In this document: in pieces, positions 62,289 to 64,000 of the stretch | Numbering within the stretch: position 1 is the first letter of the stretch | Layout of the letters: every line of letters begins with the position of its first letter | Source of the DNA: a virus | Reading direction: 5' to 3' (one strand) | Length of the DNA stretch: 64,000 nucleotides | Virus record (IMG/VR): IMGVR_UViG_3300036766_001106 | Coordinates: 1-64,000 of that record | Notes under the pieces: model-generated | The model's input: only the letters and a program-made list of their open reading frames with translations | Told to the model about the DNA's origin: nothing | The model's database searches: none | Translations under genes and position numbers: made by a program

Positions 62289-63257
62289 TTACGTGCTATC
62301 GAGCCGGATGATCTTGGCTTTGCCGTCGTCGGGCAGGTTCCAGATCGACCCAAACGCGATGACGCCCCACCAGGCCATGGCCTGCACGGTGCCGAAATTG
62401 CCCTGGAAGTTGGGGTTCATCCGCAGATGCGGTGCCACCGCTTCCAGATAAGCCACCCCTTCCTTGCCGAAGACCACGCCTTCGCCAAAGACCGAAGAGG
62501 TGCCGGCCACGTTAGAGAAAGCCGCGGCGCGGTTGACCTCAATCCAACGAATCTTGTGGGTCATCCCCATTTCGTTGTTGAAGAGGAGGTCGCCTTTGCC
62601 GAGGTACTGGTGCCACTGGATCAGGCCCCGGTCATCCATCAGGGACTCGATGTTTTTGTTGCAGGTGAGCCCGATGAAGTAGTTCTTGGTGTAGAAGGGG
62701 ACGTGGATGGTGTCCCGCATATACGCAGAGATGAGTTTGCAGTGGTCCAGGGTCAGGGGGGCAACAGCCAAGGCCCCCGGCGTGCCGCTCGTCGCCCAGA
62801 CCCCGCCGGTCAGGGAGGTGGGAGAGAACACGACCTTCACCGCGGCGGCTTCCTGAAAGGCGTTCGCCGCCATGGTATCCATCACCCGGGTCATCTGGTC
62901 CTGCAGCTTCTCTTTCAGGACATCGCTGGGTTTGAACACCGACAGGTTTTCCGCCAGTTCGGTGAATTTCACCCCCCGGCCATAAGCCTTGAGGGTTATG
63001 GCCCGGTTCCCGAAGGTCAGCTTATCGGTGGGGATCTGGCCGTCCTCTTCCGTCTCGGCGGAATCCGGATCGGGCAGTTCGTTGACGTGCATCAGGTTGA
63101 CCGTTTCACCGGCGTTCCGCTTGAAGCCGATGCCCTGGTCATTGGTAAAAGGGAAAACCACGCAGTCCCCCAGCACCACCTTGTAGAGCTTTTTGCTCAA
63201 CTGGTGGTTGCCGAGAATCCCTGTTTTCCCAATTTCACTCCAGGTGTGAGCATCCAT
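62289..63257 (-). CDS. Major capsid protein, N4 gp56-like
   Basis: This 322-residue capsid protein has the family pattern: KVVLGDCVVFPFTNDQGIGF, RAITLKAYGRGVKFTELAEN, LSVFKPSDVLKEKLQDQMTR and a C-terminal QAMAWWGVIAFGSIWN. The match to N4-gp56-type capsids identifies the virion type as N4- or podovirus-like head with a HK97-type fold. It follows the scaffold-like gene upstream and comes before decoration genes. Length is normal. Confidence 0.9.
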   Translation of the reverse strand: MDAHTWSEIGKTGILGNHQLSKKLYKVVLGDCVVFPFTNDQGIGFKRNAGETVNLMHVNELPDPDSAETEEDGQIPTDKLTFGNRAITLKAYGRGVKFTELAENLSVFKPSDVLKEKLQDQMTRVMDTMAANAFQEAAAVKVVFSPTSLTGGVWATSGTPGALAVAPLTLDHCKLISAYMRDTIHVPFYTKNYFIGLTCNKNIESLMDDRGLIQWHQYLGKGDLLFNNEMGMTHKIRWIEVNRAAAFSNVAGTSSVFGEGVVFGKEGVAYLEAVAPHLRMNPNFQGNFGTVQAMAWWGVIAFGSIWNLPDDGKAKIIRLDST

Positions 63258-63268
63258 CTTTCAACCTC

Positions 63269-64000
63269 CTATCCTTGTATCCGCCGTCCTTCCTGGACTT
63301 CCCGTAAGATGCCGGCGGAGGTGTAAGGTTCATTGTCGGTGTCAGTTTTCTTGGCAGGCGGGGGGCGGTTGTTGCCCCTCTCCAGCACCACGTTCCTGGC
63401 CTGAGTTTGGCGAGCCTTTTCTCGTTCCTCGTCCGTCATTTGCACCACTTTGCCGGTGCGTTTCCGGACCTCAGCCACCACCCAATCCACTTGCTCCTGA
63501 AGGGGTTTGGTGTCGTATTCCTCCGGGAGCTTTTTCCTCATGTGCTCAAATTGGACGGAGTCCACCGAGTCTGAATCAGCCATATCCAAGCCAGATTTGG
63601 CCGCCAGGTCGAAAGCCTGTTCCAAAATGCTCGGCGGCCTGGGTTGCCGGGCCTTTAACTGCTCTTCCACCCGGCGATCGATGATCTCGTCCAAAGCCTT
63701 TGGGTCCGGAGCAGGTTGTCCCGCTCCACCGAGACCGGCCTTGCGCCAGGCCCGAGCCACCTTCTTCTTATATTCCGGGTCGAACTCGTCCAGTTCGTTG
63801 ATCTCATCCAGGGCGGCCTCGATCCGGCCCTCCTGTTCAGCCTCCAATTCCTCGGCAGACTTGGCCGGGGCCACCGGCTTCGGAGGCGCTGCCTCCAGCT
63901 TTTGTTTGAGATCGTCCCGTTCGCGTTCGGCTGCTTCCAGGGCCTCGCGGTCCCGCTTGGCCTCTTCCGCTTTCTCCGTGGCGAAACGCTGGTGCTCCCG
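63269..64000 (-). CDS. Scaffold-like protein, 5' end outside window
   Basis: The frame is open to the right edge. Its N-terminal part (FATEKAEEAKRDREALEAAE, RERDDLKQKLEA) is a coiled coil and the rest is acidic and helical (FDPEYKKKVARAWRKAGL, YDTKPLQEQVDWVVAEVRKR). Position just before the capsid gene and the composition fit a scaffold that shapes the head. An internal GTG at 63874 could start a shorter form. The portal gene is expected upstream. Confidence 0.7.
   Translation of the reverse strand, partial: REHQRFATEKAEEAKRDREALEAAERERDDLKQKLEAAPPKPVAPAKSAEELEAEQEGRIEAALDEINELDEFDPEYKKKVARAWRKAGLGGAGQPAPDPKALDEIIDRRVEEQLKARQPRPPSILEQAFDLAAKSGLDMADSDSVDSVQFEHMRKKLPEEYDTKPLQEQVDWVVAEVRKRTGKVVQMTDEEREKARQTQARNVVLERGNNRPPPAKKTDTDNEPYTSAGILREVQEGRRIQG

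Overview
This window reads as most of the genome of a temperate, podovirus-like tailed phage (or phage-plasmid) of a GC-rich Gram-negative host. The support is a major capsid protein that resembles the N4 gp56 family, a head-tail adaptor and nozzle-like tail protein, a two-component spanin pair (needed only with an outer membrane), a cI/Cro-like switch, a tyrosine integrase with an adjacent attP, and a very large polyvalent protein. No host housekeeping gene is visible. I could not identify the host species. The large terminase and portal are not in the window. The small terminase lies at the left edge and the scaffold at the right edge, both on the minus strand and both pointing as one late operon would, so the window is probably a cut circle or permuted genome with a few kilobases missing between its ends.

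Layout. 1-4096 (minus): a frameshifted DNA methyltransferase, MazG-like and DUF5131-like genes and the small terminase. 4293-7909 (plus): tightly coupled small genes (zinc ribbons, tiny membrane peptides), ending in a compact XerC-like recombinase and a helix-turn-helix protein. 7952-12306 (minus): HU, a repeat-rich candidate replication origin (8515-8735), a primase split over two genes, a likely ssDNA-binding protein, small early genes and a Cro-like regulator. 12307-12610: divergent switch region. 12611-23095 (plus): repressor, GIY-YIG protein, SNF2-type helicase, a UvrD-like helicase carrying two inteins, VRR-NUC nuclease, ParB-like protein, integrase and attP with arm sites. 23289-64000 (minus): spanins, holin, GH19 endolysin, a SpeD-like protein, a 4689-residue polyvalent protein with a nested out-of-frame gene, coiled-coil and tail-fibre genes, a subtilisin-like protease, adaptor, capsid, decoration and scaffold genes.

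How it fits together. The switch controls lysogeny. The recombinase, HU, repeats and primase look like a replication or maintenance block, and the helicases and nuclease look like recombination functions. The late minus-strand operon builds head and tail and ends with lysis. The giant polyvalent protein (ParB-like, N6-methylase, SNF2/strawberry-notch helicase, JAB and zincin domains) is probably packaged and injected to protect incoming DNA. The most unusual items are the protein-like nested gene with its own ribosome binding site inside the polyvalent gene, the paired inteins with GIY-YIG-like cores at two catalytic motifs of one helicase, a SpeD-like protein with an altered catalytic residue, and a set of switch-region genes that look leaderless.
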